This document shows, one piece after another, positions 31,908 through 40,108 of a DNA stretch of 64,000 bases (within the stretch, counting starts at the first letter, position 1; the number at the start of each line of letters is the position of its first letter). The stretch spans positions 372,001-436,000 of the forward strand of contig NZ_QRBF01000001.1 of assembly GCF_003363265.1 (NCBI RefSeq), given 5' to 3'. The translations under genes were made by a program, and so were the position numbers. The stretch is from Dyella psychrodurans (GTDB lineage: Bacteria; Pseudomonadota; Gammaproteobacteria; Xanthomonadales; Rhodanobacteraceae). The notes below the pieces were generated by a model that was not told where the DNA came from, made no database searches, and saw nothing but the letters and a program-made list of their open reading frames with translations.

Positions 31908-33285
31908 AGAGGCCCCGCTCGAACTCTGGGCCGCTGCCACGGCCGGGCAGGGACCGCGGTATCTGCGCATCGTCGGCTTCATCGAGCGCGCCATCGCAGA
32001 CGGTCGATTGCGGCCCGGCGATCGCGTGCCACCGCAACGGCAACTGGCCGGTTTGCTCGACATCGATCTCACCACCGTGACGCGTGCCTATGCGGAGGCG
32101 CAGGCGCGCCAACTCATTCATGCGCGTGGCGCTTATGGCACGTTCGTTTCGTCGCCCAAGGTGGAACTGGCACCGATCATCGACTTGGGGATGAACATTC
32201 CACCGCCACCCGGGCAGGTGGATTTGGGTGAGCTACTGAAACAATGCGTGGGGCAGGTGCTAACGCACACCGATGCCAACGCGCTCATGACGTATCACCC
32301 GAGTGGCGGGAGCAAGGCCGATCGGGTCGCCGGCACGCTTTGGCTCGCGCCGATGTTGGGCAAGGTGGACCCGCGTCTCGTTGCAACGTGTCCGGGTGCG
32401 CAATCGGCATTGACGGGTCTGATCCTCTCGCTCACGCAACCGGGCGATGGCATTGCCGTGGAACCGCTGGTGTATCCCGGCGTTTTAAGTGCCGCGCATC
32501 AACTCGGCCGCCATGTCGTGACAGTGGCCTGCGATGAACATGGCATGTTGCCCGACGCATTGATTCGCGCTTGCCGCGAGCAAGGCGCCAAGGTGATCTA
32601 TCTCAATTCCACCTTGCAGAACCCGACGGCCCACACCATGCCCGCGCAGCGCCGCCGCGACATCGCCATGGCCGCACGCGAATGCAACGTGCATGTGATC
32701 GAAGACGATCCCTACTGGCGCCTGGCCCACAACGCGCCGCCACCGATCGCGCACTCCGCCCCCGAGCGCGTGCATTACGTATCCACGCTTTCCAAATGCC
32801 TGGCGCCCGGGCTGCGCACTGCCTATGTCGTGTCGCCCGACGAGAGCATGCAGTCGCGTTTTCTCAGCGCCTTGCATGCCATCACGCTGATGGCTGCGCC
32901 CCTGACGGCAGCGGTTACCACGCAATGGATGCACGACGGCACCGCTTTCCAATTGCTGGAAGAAGTCAAAGCCGAATCGCAGGCGCGACTACGGTTGGCG
33001 GAGCATCTGCTCGCGCGACGCGATCAAACGTGGCCAACGACCGGCATCCATGTCTGGTACACCTTGCCGGAGCCGTGGACGGCACGGCATTTGATGCGGG
33101 CTGCGCGTGCCGAAGGATTGGCCGTCACCGCATCGGATGCTTTTTCGGCGAGCGGCGAAGAGGTTCGCGCGATTCGTCTGTCATTGGGCGGCGCCAGGGA
33201 GCGCGCGCGGCTTACGCAAGGGTTGCAGAAGCTGGCCGCCGTTCTGGAGCGCGGCGAAGAGGAAGCGGGGCGGATCGTCGTGTGA
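31885..33285 (+). CDS. MocR-type transcriptional regulator (GntR HTH + aminotransferase-like domain)
   Basis: About 466 aa. A GntR winged helix is at residues 15-80 (RIVGFIERAIADGRLRPGDR, QRQLAGLLDIDLTTVTRAYA). A fold-type I aminotransferase-like domain follows, with the PLP lysine in YVSTLSKCLAPGLRTAYV and the VIEDDPYWRLA segment. Such proteins bind PLP as effector and control vitamin B6, GABA, taurine or redox genes. GTG at 31885 leaves the usual short N-terminus; ATG at 31822 is possible but lies in the palindrome. It is transcribed away from cyoABCD and may control it. Confidence 0.85.
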   Translation: MTRTISIQEAPLELWAAATAGQGPRYLRIVGFIERAIADGRLRPGDRVPPQRQLAGLLDIDLTTVTRAYAEAQARQLIHARGAYGTFVSSPKVELAPIIDLGMNIPPPPGQVDLGELLKQCVGQVLTHTDANALMTYHPSGGSKADRVAGTLWLAPMLGKVDPRLVATCPGAQSALTGLILSLTQPGDGIAVEPLVYPGVLSAAHQLGRHVVTVACDEHGMLPDALIRACREQGAKVIYLNSTLQNPTAHTMPAQRRRDIAMAARECNVHVIEDDPYWRLAHNAPPPIAHSAPERVHYVSTLSKCLAPGLRTAYVVSPDESMQSRFLSALHAITLMAAPLTAAVTTQWMHDGTAFQLLEEVKAESQARLRLAEHLLARRDQTWPTTGIHVWYTLPEPWTARHLMRAARAEGLAVTASDAFSASGEEVRAIRLSLGGARERARLTQGLQKLAAVLERGEEEAGRIVV

Positions 33286-33386
33286 CGTCGTCACCCGATT
33301 GAAACGAGCACTTGCTGCCGGAACGGGGAAGGCCCGGACCGGGCGGGGACTTTAGAGCTTCCCGTATGCGGCCGATATCCGCTCAT

Positions 33387-34472
33387 ATGAATCAGGTCAC
33401 CCGTACAACGGTTACATCCCACTTTCTTGGTGCACTGGCCGCCACCGTCAGCCATGCGCATACGCTGGAGGCGTTGACGCGGCCGCTCCTTGAGCTGCTG
33501 CAAACGGCCACCGGGATGGAATCGACGTATCTGGCCAGGCTGGACGAGCCGGCAGGTGTCCTGCACGTCCTGTATGCCCGCAATACCCATCGCCTGACTA
33601 TTCCGGAAGGGTTGTCGGCACCTTGGGAGAGCAGCCTGGGCAAACGCGCGCTGGACGATGGCCGCCTCTATGCCGACGACATCGCGGGTCGCCCGGGCGA
33701 CTGCGAAGTGGCCCGAACGCTGGGGCTGGCGACCTGCCGGGGCGCCCCGATCCGCGCCAAAGGCGGCGAGCTTTTCGGCACGCTTTGCGCGGCAAGCGAC
33801 GAGCGCAAGCCACTCTTCGAAACGGCGACCCACGTCCTTGCGCTCTTTGCTCAATTGATCAGCCAGCAGGTCGAGAAGGAACGGCTGCTCGCAGCGTTGC
33901 ACCAGGCCAACCATTCCCTGGCGATGACAGCCCTGACCGACACCATGACGCAATTACCCAACCGGCGGGCCTTGCTTGAAGAAATGCAGCGGCGTCTTGC
34001 ATCCCATCAAGCCGATCAGGCACTGATCGTGGCGTTTATCGACCTGGATGACTTCAAGCCGATCAACGGCCGGTTTGGACACGAAGTAGGCGATCAGTTC
34101 CTGCAGACGGTGGCGAAGCGACTCGGACGGATGCTGCGCGACGGCGATATGGCCGCACGGATTGGCGGCGATGAATTCGTGGTGCTGGCCGTCGAACAGC
34201 GGGTGAAGGCCGACGAAGCCGCCGCCGCCTTGTCCCGGCGGTTGGAGAGCGCCACGCGGGGACGCTTCAGGCTGGACTCGGTGTTTATCGATTATGACGG
34301 CGCGAGCGTCGGTGTCGTCGTGGCCGAACCGGGTTGCTTCCACGCCCAGGCACTTCTGAATAGAGCCGATGCCGCGATGGACGCCATCAAGCGATCACGG
34401 AAGCACAATTTGGCATCATTGATGCCATCCGGCAGGAACATCGCTCGCTACGAATGGCCGGTCATCGACTGA
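33387..34472 (+). CDS. GAF–GGDEF diguanylate cyclase
   Basis: 361 aa. An N-terminal GAF domain (about 10-165) is followed by a short helix and a GGDEF domain (about 185-355). The active-site motif RIGGDEFVVL is intact (GGDEF at 260-264), and a product-inhibition I-site RxxD (R251-D254) lies exactly five residues before it. The enzyme should make cyclic di-GMP from GTP in response to a ligand or redox signal sensed by GAF. No membrane segment, so cytosolic. ATG at 33387 is chosen as domain-proximal; 33366 and 33312 are also in frame. Confidence 0.87.
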   Translation: MNQVTRTTVTSHFLGALAATVSHAHTLEALTRPLLELLQTATGMESTYLARLDEPAGVLHVLYARNTHRLTIPEGLSAPWESSLGKRALDDGRLYADDIAGRPGDCEVARTLGLATCRGAPIRAKGGELFGTLCAASDERKPLFETATHVLALFAQLISQQVEKERLLAALHQANHSLAMTALTDTMTQLPNRRALLEEMQRRLASHQADQALIVAFIDLDDFKPINGRFGHEVGDQFLQTVAKRLGRMLRDGDMAARIGGDEFVVLAVEQRVKADEAAAALSRRLESATRGRFRLDSVFIDYDGASVGVVVAEPGCFHAQALLNRADAAMDAIKRSRKHNLASLMPSGRNIARYEWPVID

Positions 34473-34536
34473 CTTTGCAAGAAATGTACGGCGCGCGCCC
34501 TATATTCGCCTTTCTCGCGATCTTGGGACAGCCGTG

Positions 34537-35922
34537 ATGAGCCAACGATTCGATGCCGTAGTGGTAGGCGCAGGGCAGGCGGGACCTTCACTGGCCGCAC
34601 GCCTGGGTGAGTCCGGCCGCAAGGTCGCCGTGATCGAGCGAAAATTCGTGGGCGGCACCTGCGTCAATACCGGCTGCATTCCCACCAAGGCCATGGTGGC
34701 GAGCGCATACGTCGCGCATATGTCACGACGCGCATCGGATTACGGTGTGGATAGCGGCGGTGACACAAAAGTGGATATAGACCGCGTGTGGAAACGCACG
34801 CGTGGCATTTCCGAGCGTTCGCGAAATAACGTGGAGAAATGGCTGGCGGGCATGCCGAATGTCAGCTTGATACGCGGACATGCCACCTTCGAATCGCCAA
34901 ACACGTTGCGCGTGGGCGATATGCAAATCGAAGCCGGGGAGATCTTCCTCAACGTCGGAGGACGGGCCACCACGCCTGATTTCCCCGGCATCGACACCGT
35001 GCCGTATCTCACCAACGTCGGCATGATGGACTTGCGGGACATGCCGCGGCATCTGGTGATCGTCGGCGGCAGTTATATCGGCCTGGAATTCGGGCAGATG
35101 TTCCGCCGCTTCGGCGCACAGGTGAGCATTGTCGAGCGAAGCGAACGTCTGCTGCCGCGCGAGGATCCCGAAGTATCGGCCGCCGTGGTCGACATTCTCC
35201 AGGGCGAAGGCATTGCGTTTCACCTGGGTGCGGAATGCATTGAACTGAACGGCACGGCCGGCGACGTAGGTGTACTGGCACGATGCGCGCAACCGCGCAT
35301 GGAGGTTCGCGGAACACATGTGTTGATAGCGGCCGGCCGTCGCCCCAACACCGACACGCTGGGCTTGGAAAAGGCGGGAGTCGCCACCGACAAACATGGC
35401 TACATCGTCGTCGACGACCAATGCCGCACGAACGTCGAAGGTATCTGGGCGATGGGCGATTGCAACGGCAAGGGTGCCTTTACCCATACCTCATATAACG
35501 ACTACGAGATCGTTGCCGCGAATCTTCTGGACAGCGAACCCCGGCGCATCTCCGACCGCATCGAAGCCTACGCGCTCTTCATCGATCCTCCACTGGCACG
35601 CGTCGGACTCACCGAACAGGGTGCTTTGCAGAAAGGCTACAACGTACGTGTCGGCGTTCGCCCGATGGCGCGCGTTGGACGTGCCATCGAGCGCGGAGAA
35701 ACCCACGGATTCATGAAAGTGATCGTCGACGGCGATACAGGGAAGCTGCTCGGTGCCGCGATCCTTGGCATCAACGGCGACGAAGCCATCCACAGTCTGC
35801 TGGACGTGATGTACGCCAAGGCGCCGTACAGCACCGTGACCCATGCCGTGCATATTCACCCAACCATCGCCGAGCTGCTGCCGACCACGCTGCAGGACCT
35901 TAAGGTCGCTGTGACGAGCTGA
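34537..35922 (+). CDS. Pyridine nucleotide-disulfide oxidoreductase, mercuric-reductase-like
   Basis: 461 aa. Class I flavoprotein with VVVGAGQAGPSLAARLGE (FAD), the redox-active disulfide in GGTCVNTGCIPTK, VIVGGSYIGLEFGQMF (NAD(P)) and the C-terminal dimerisation domain with HAVHIHPTIAELLP. It lacks both the N-terminal heavy-metal domain and a C-terminal vicinal Cys pair, so detoxification of Hg(II) is doubtful. No mer genes lie nearby. It could be an oxidative-stress disulfide reductase of unknown substrate. ATG at 34537 is preferred to GTG at 34534. Confidence 0.82.
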   Translation: MSQRFDAVVVGAGQAGPSLAARLGESGRKVAVIERKFVGGTCVNTGCIPTKAMVASAYVAHMSRRASDYGVDSGGDTKVDIDRVWKRTRGISERSRNNVEKWLAGMPNVSLIRGHATFESPNTLRVGDMQIEAGEIFLNVGGRATTPDFPGIDTVPYLTNVGMMDLRDMPRHLVIVGGSYIGLEFGQMFRRFGAQVSIVERSERLLPREDPEVSAAVVDILQGEGIAFHLGAECIELNGTAGDVGVLARCAQPRMEVRGTHVLIAAGRRPNTDTLGLEKAGVATDKHGYIVVDDQCRTNVEGIWAMGDCNGKGAFTHTSYNDYEIVAANLLDSEPRRISDRIEAYALFIDPPLARVGLTEQGALQKGYNVRVGVRPMARVGRAIERGETHGFMKVIVDGDTGKLLGAAILGINGDEAIHSLLDVMYAKAPYSTVTHAVHIHPTIAELLPTTLQDLKVAVTS

Positions 35923-35965
35923 GACATAACAACGCGCGAACTTTGACTGCGGTTGTTGTCTCTGC

Positions 35966-36880
35966 TCAAGAGCTTCGTGGGCTTTCATAGCCAAGACGCT
36001 GCCGAAGCCGCGGCGTTACAAAGTCCAGGAAAGCACGCAGTTTCAACGGCACATGGCGCTGTCGCGGATACACCAGACTGGCGGGCATGGGCGTTGGTTC
36101 GAATGCTTGGAGTAGCCGAACCAACGCGCCCGATTCCAATGGCTCGACAACTTGGTCGGATAGGACGCGGGCAACGCCGGCGTCGGCGATGGCGGCGATG
36201 ACTGCGGCTTCTGCCGAATTCACGATGAGGCGCGACGCCACTTGGACGACTTGAGAGTTACGCCCCAAGCCAAACTCCCATCTGTCTGCGGCGGAGTAGC
36301 CCTCGTACGTAATGCATTCGTGCGAGACAAGATCGTTTGGCTCTTTCGGCACACCGTGTGATGCGAGGTAGGCAGGGCTGGCACAAAGCACGCGGCTGAT
36401 GAGTGCGATGCGTGTGGCGATGATCTCGCTATCCGGAAGTTCGCCCAGACGTACGGCGACATCCACCTGTTCTTCGAGCAAGTTGCTGACGCGATCGCTC
36501 AACTGAATGCGGGCACGGATTTTCGGATAAGCCTGCAGAAACTCGACCAGCACGGGGACGACATGATGGCGGCCGACGACCAGCGGTGCGCTGATGACGA
36601 GCTCTCCCTGAGGCGCACGATACTCGCCGGTTGCAGTGCGCTCGGCCTCCATGAGGTCTTCCAGGATGCGCCGGCACGAGGCGACGTAATCTCGACCCGC
36701 ATCGGTCAGCGTTAGCTTTCGTGTGCCTCGCAGCAAAAGGCGGACACTGAGGTGTTCCTCCAATTCCAATACACGACGACTGACAGTGGCCAACGGAATG
36801 CGCAGTTGACGACTGGCTGCGGAAAGGCTGCCCGTATCCACCGCCGCGAGCAGGATTCTCATGGCTTCGAGTCGGTCCAT
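35966..36880 (-). CDS. LysR-family transcriptional regulator, divergent from an SDR gene
   Basis: 304 aa. N-terminal winged helix with SLSAASRQLRIPLATVSRRV (recognition helix) and RLLLRGTRKLTLTDAGRDY, then a periplasmic-binding-like effector domain. It belongs to the DsdC/CrgA-like LTTR group common beside SDR genes. The ATG at 36880 has AGAGG upstream. The pair with the SDR gene shares a 107-bp gap containing an operator-like inverted repeat. Confidence 0.9.
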   Translation of the reverse strand: MDRLEAMRILLAAVDTGSLSAASRQLRIPLATVSRRVLELEEHLSVRLLLRGTRKLTLTDAGRDYVASCRRILEDLMEAERTATGEYRAPQGELVISAPLVVGRHHVVPVLVEFLQAYPKIRARIQLSDRVSNLLEEQVDVAVRLGELPDSEIIATRIALISRVLCASPAYLASHGVPKEPNDLVSHECITYEGYSAADRWEFGLGRNSQVVQVASRLIVNSAEAAVIAAIADAGVARVLSDQVVEPLESGALVRLLQAFEPTPMPASLVYPRQRHVPLKLRAFLDFVTPRLRQRLGYESPRSS

Positions 36881-36911
36881 GGCCTCTCATTTATGGAAGG
36901 GTTGCTACCAA

Positions 36912-36933
36912 ATTTACCGGCTAGTCGGTGAAT
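36912..36933. promoter_or_regulatory. LysR operator candidate in the LysR/SDR divergent gap
   Basis: ATTTACCG and CGGTGAAT form an inverted repeat (7 of 8 pairs) around GCTAGT. It contains the T-N11-A pattern of LysR boxes and lies between the two divergent starts. Confidence 0.5.
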
Positions 36934-36987
36934 CTGGAAGGGTTTAATTTCTCCCGAGCCTGTTTTCCCCCAACCTTGGAGTCTCTT

Positions 36988-37692
36988 ATGAAAATTGAGA
37001 ACGCTACCGTCCTTGTCACCGGAGCCAATCGCGGGCTCGGTCTGGCATTCACACGCGAGTTGCTCGCCCGCGGCGCCCGCAAGGTTTACGCCGGTGCGCG
37101 CGACCCCGCCACCATCACGCAATCCGGTGTTGTGCCCCTGCGACTGGACGTCACCAACCCGGACGATGTGGCGGCAGCCGCAGAACTGGCGTCAGATGTG
37201 ACACTTGTGATCAACAACGCCGGCATCGCTCAGACCGGGGGCTTTCTTGCACCGGACAGCGAAGACGTTACGCGACGCATTTTCGAGACCAACTTTTTCT
37301 CGATGTTGCGCATGAGCAAGGCCTTTGCGCCGATTCTCAAGGCCAACGGCGGTGGCGCGTTGCTCAATGTGTTGTCGGTCGTCTCATGGATAAACAGCGG
37401 TGCGATGGCCGCCTATGCGGCGAGCAAGTCCGCCGCGTGGTCGCTCACCAATGCCTTGCGCATCGAATTGGCGGCGCAGAAGACGCAGGTGCTGGCACTG
37501 CACATGGGCTTTGTCGATACCGACCTTGCGCGTGGATTCGATTCTCCGAAATCCAGCGCCGAGGAGATCGTCAAGCGCGCGCTCGACGGAGTCGAGTCGG
37601 GTCTGGATGAGGTGCTGGCCGATGAACGCAGCCTGCAAGTGAAGCAAGGCCTGACGGCAGCCAGACCCAGCTACCTGCCGCAGAACTCCTGA
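36988..37692 (+). CDS. Short-chain dehydrogenase/reductase (SDR)
   Basis: 234 aa, classical SDR. Cofactor motif [11 protein letters not shown], the NNAGIA structural motif, Ser in NVLSVVSW, and the catalytic YAASK. Substrate unknown. ATG at 36988 follows TTGGAG. It probably responds to the divergent LysR protein. The bases after its stop hold the tail of a lost Old Yellow Enzyme gene, which suggests this SDR once sat next to an ene-reductase. Confidence 0.9.
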   Translation: MKIENATVLVTGANRGLGLAFTRELLARGARKVYAGARDPATITQSGVVPLRLDVTNPDDVAAAAELASDVTLVINNAGIAQTGGFLAPDSEDVTRRIFETNFFSMLRMSKAFAPILKANGGGALLNVLSVVSWINSGAMAAYAASKSAAWSLTNALRIELAAQKTQVLALHMGFVDTDLARGFDSPKSSAEEIVKRALDGVESGLDEVLADERSLQVKQGLTAARPSYLPQNS

Positions 37693-37697
37693 AGCCG

Positions 37698-37895
37698 GCA
37701 TTCGATCGCACAAGTGCTGAAGATGCGCTCAAGGCAGGCCACGCCGATCTCATCGCTTTCGCGCGCTCGTTCCTCGCCAATCCCGACCTGGTGGAGCGCA
37801 TGCGGACGAATGAGGTGCTCAATGCCGTAGACATGGCAACGTTCTACACCCCCGACCCAAAGGGTTACACCGACTATCCGACACGCGCGGCCTGA
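37698..37895 (+). pseudogene. Remnant of an Old Yellow Enzyme (NemA-like) gene, C-terminal tail only
   Basis: A frame without a start codon reads [20 protein letters not shown], then [18 protein letters not shown], then [10 protein letters not shown] and a stop at 37893-37895. Old Yellow Enzyme/N-ethylmaleimide reductases end in this way (aDlvaFGRpFiaNPDLv ... GYTDYP). Only about 65 residues of a roughly 360-residue family remain, in a different frame from the preceding SDR. The FMN-binding barrel is gone, so it cannot be functional. Confidence 0.75.
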
Positions 37896-37994
37896 TTGGC
37901 CGTTGCGTCGCGGAACGTCGCCCTTGCCAGGCGATTTATCGATCGATTCGCGTCACTATGAAGAGCCTGGTCCCTTTGCGAAAAGGCAGACTCC

Positions 37995-39599
37995 ATGAGC
38001 CAAATTGGAAAACCTCCGTGCGAAGAAGGTGTCATCCTCAGCGGCCCGTCCGCAGTGCCTTGTGCGAGGTCATCGCGGCGTTGGACGCTCGTGGCAGCCA
38101 TTCTTGGATCCAGCCTCGCCTTTATTGACGGCACCGTGGTCAATGTCGCGCTTCCTGCTATCCAGCGAGAGCTCGGTGCCACCACGTCCGATGCGCAGTG
38201 GGTGATGGAGTCCTATGCACTGTTCCTCGCTTCATTGCTTTTGGTAGGTGGCGCGCTGGGTGATCGCTTCGGTCGCAAACGCATTTTCATGATCGGTACC
38301 GGCATGTTCACGCTGGCTTCGATCGGTTGCTCTCTGTCGACGGCAGTCATGCCATTGATCGCAGCCCGGGCAGTGCAGGGCGTCGGCGCGGCGATGCTGA
38401 TACCAGGCAGCCTGGCCTTGATCAGCGCGACCTTTCCAACCTCGGAGCGAGGTGGGGCCATTGGCACGTGGTCGGCATTCAGTGGCATCACGGCAGCCAT
38501 CGGGCCAGTCATTGGAGGCTTTCTTGTAGAGCATTACTCATGGAATATGGCCTTTCTGGTCAATGCACCGATAGGTGTCGTGCTATGGGTGATATGCGCA
38601 GCCAAAGTGCCCGAGAGCAAAGGAGACCAGGGAACTGGTTCCTCCATCGATGTGCTCGGTGCCAGCTTGGTGACCGTCGGTTTGGCAGGGTTGGTATTCG
38701 CCTTCATCGAGGCGCCCGCGCGTGGCTGGAGCGCAACGCCTGTTTGGGTGGCTGTCGTTATCGGTCTCTTGGCGTTGGCGCTATTCGTGCGCGTCGAAGC
38801 ACGCATCGCGTCTCCCATGCTGCCGTTGAAACTTTTTAGTGAGCGCGATTTTGCAGGCGCAAACATACTCACGGCGCTGCTTTACGCAGCACTGGGTGGC
38901 AGTCTGTTCTTTCTGCCGCTGAACCTGATTCAAGTGCAGGGGTATGGCGCTACCGTGGCGGGCGCTGCGTTGTTGCCGTTTATCGCGATCATGTTCGCGT
39001 TGTCGCGCTGGGCAGGGAGTCTGGTGGATCGATTTGGACCCCGGCTTCCGCTGGTAGTGGGGCCCTTCATCGCTTCGATCGGATTCGCCATGTTCGCTCT
39101 GGCATCTGCCGGTAGCGGTTACTGGACAGCGTTCTTCCCTGCCATTTGCGTTCTCGGGTTGGGCATGAGCATCACGGTGGCACCTCTCACCACCACCGTC
39201 ATGAACAGTGTGGATAAGCAACTGGCAGGCACCGCGTCGGGCATCAATAACGCGGTGTCGCGCGCGGCGGCTCTGCTGGCCATCGCGTTGTTCGGCTTCT
39301 TGCTGACGTCGGTGTTCAATGCGATATTGAACGGCGAACTGGCTCGCCTGCATGCACCACCGGGGCTCGTTACGTCAGTCATCGTACAACGCGAGAAACT
39401 AGCGGGCATTGTGATTCCCGGAGGCTATGAGGAAGCGACCACAACGGTGCTAAGACATGCGATCAAAATGTCGTTTGTCGCCGGGTTCCGCTGGGTGATG
39501 GTCGTTGCGTCAGGGCTGGCGTTATTGAGTGCCATCAGTGCAGGGATCTTCATTCAAGAAAAGCTTGTAGTGCGGGCTCCGTCTGCAGAACGGCCTTAA
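37995..39599 (+). CDS. MFS efflux transporter, DHA2 (EmrB/QacA) family
   Basis: 534 aa with about 14 membrane segments. The N-terminal SLAFIDGTVVNVALPAIQ motif (motif D1), GDRFGRKRIFMIG (motif A) and AFSGITAAIGPVIGGFL (motif C, antiporter signature) are clear. It should export drugs or toxic metabolites by proton antiport. No adjacent membrane-fusion (EmrA) gene is present, so it probably works alone. ATG at 37995. Confidence 0.88.
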   Translation: MSQIGKPPCEEGVILSGPSAVPCARSSRRWTLVAAILGSSLAFIDGTVVNVALPAIQRELGATTSDAQWVMESYALFLASLLLVGGALGDRFGRKRIFMIGTGMFTLASIGCSLSTAVMPLIAARAVQGVGAAMLIPGSLALISATFPTSERGGAIGTWSAFSGITAAIGPVIGGFLVEHYSWNMAFLVNAPIGVVLWVICAAKVPESKGDQGTGSSIDVLGASLVTVGLAGLVFAFIEAPARGWSATPVWVAVVIGLLALALFVRVEARIASPMLPLKLFSERDFAGANILTALLYAALGGSLFFLPLNLIQVQGYGATVAGAALLPFIAIMFALSRWAGSLVDRFGPRLPLVVGPFIASIGFAMFALASAGSGYWTAFFPAICVLGLGMSITVAPLTTTVMNSVDKQLAGTASGINNAVSRAAALLAIALFGFLLTSVFNAILNGELARLHAPPGLVTSVIVQREKLAGIVIPGGYEEATTTVLRHAIKMSFVAGFRWVMVVASGLALLSAISAGIFIQEKLVVRAPSAERP

Positions 39600-39710
39600 G
39601 CGACAAGTGGCGTGTCGGTCGTCAAAACGGTAGCTGGCATTCTTTGTGCCATCTTCTCTTATCGACCAAAAAGGTGTGGGCCATTCGGCCAAACAGACCT
39701 AAATACCAGC

Positions 39711-40087
39711 TCACCTTTTCTGACCGACCCCAAAGCTCGGGCTACATTGCCAGGTTTTAGGACGCCTTTGTCGGCGTATAGTCGAACCGCTGCGCACAGC
39801 GAAGGCATCGAACGAGTTCTGCTTCTTGCAAAGGCTCTTCGATGTAACCAGGGCCCCACGCTCAATATCTGTTTCGGCCAACCGTTGATAGAGCTCTATA
39901 GCTGTCATGGAAGGCATATGGACGTCCGCGATCAGACAGGACGTGACCACAGACGCATTCGATGCAAGGAAGTCAGCGGCCGGAGAAAAAGCTTCGGTGG
40001 CTTGGCCATCGATCTGAGCAACCTTCGCATGGAGTCAAGGAATGCGCGGTCATCATCAACGATGGAGAGGAAAGCTCGTATAGCCAA
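39711..40087 (-). pseudogene. Frameshifted response-regulator receiver remnant (FixJ-like)
   Basis: On the minus strand one frame reads IRAFLSIVDDDRAFLDSMRR (phosphorylation pocket DDD, positions about 40083 to 40024). Near 40002 the coding sense jumps frame and continues as DFLASNASVVTSCLIADVHM then PSMTAIELYQRLAET, where the D of IADVHMP matches the phospho-acceptor. Together these are the first 80-90 residues of a FixJ/NodW-type receiver. The rest of the receiver and the LuxR-type DNA-binding domain are not recognisable. It fills part of the gap between the MFS gene and the secreted-protein gene. Confidence 0.6.
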
Positions 40088-40108
40088 CACACAACCTCGG
40101 GAGGACGT

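Noticed and set aside
33332-33344. GCCCGGACCGGGC palindrome before the GGDEF gene as a riboswitch
   Set aside because: It is a short GC palindrome without the conserved core of any c-di-GMP riboswitch.
34537-35922. Mercury resistance (merA)
   Set aside because: No N-terminal heavy-metal domain, no C-terminal vicinal Cys pair and no mer neighbours.
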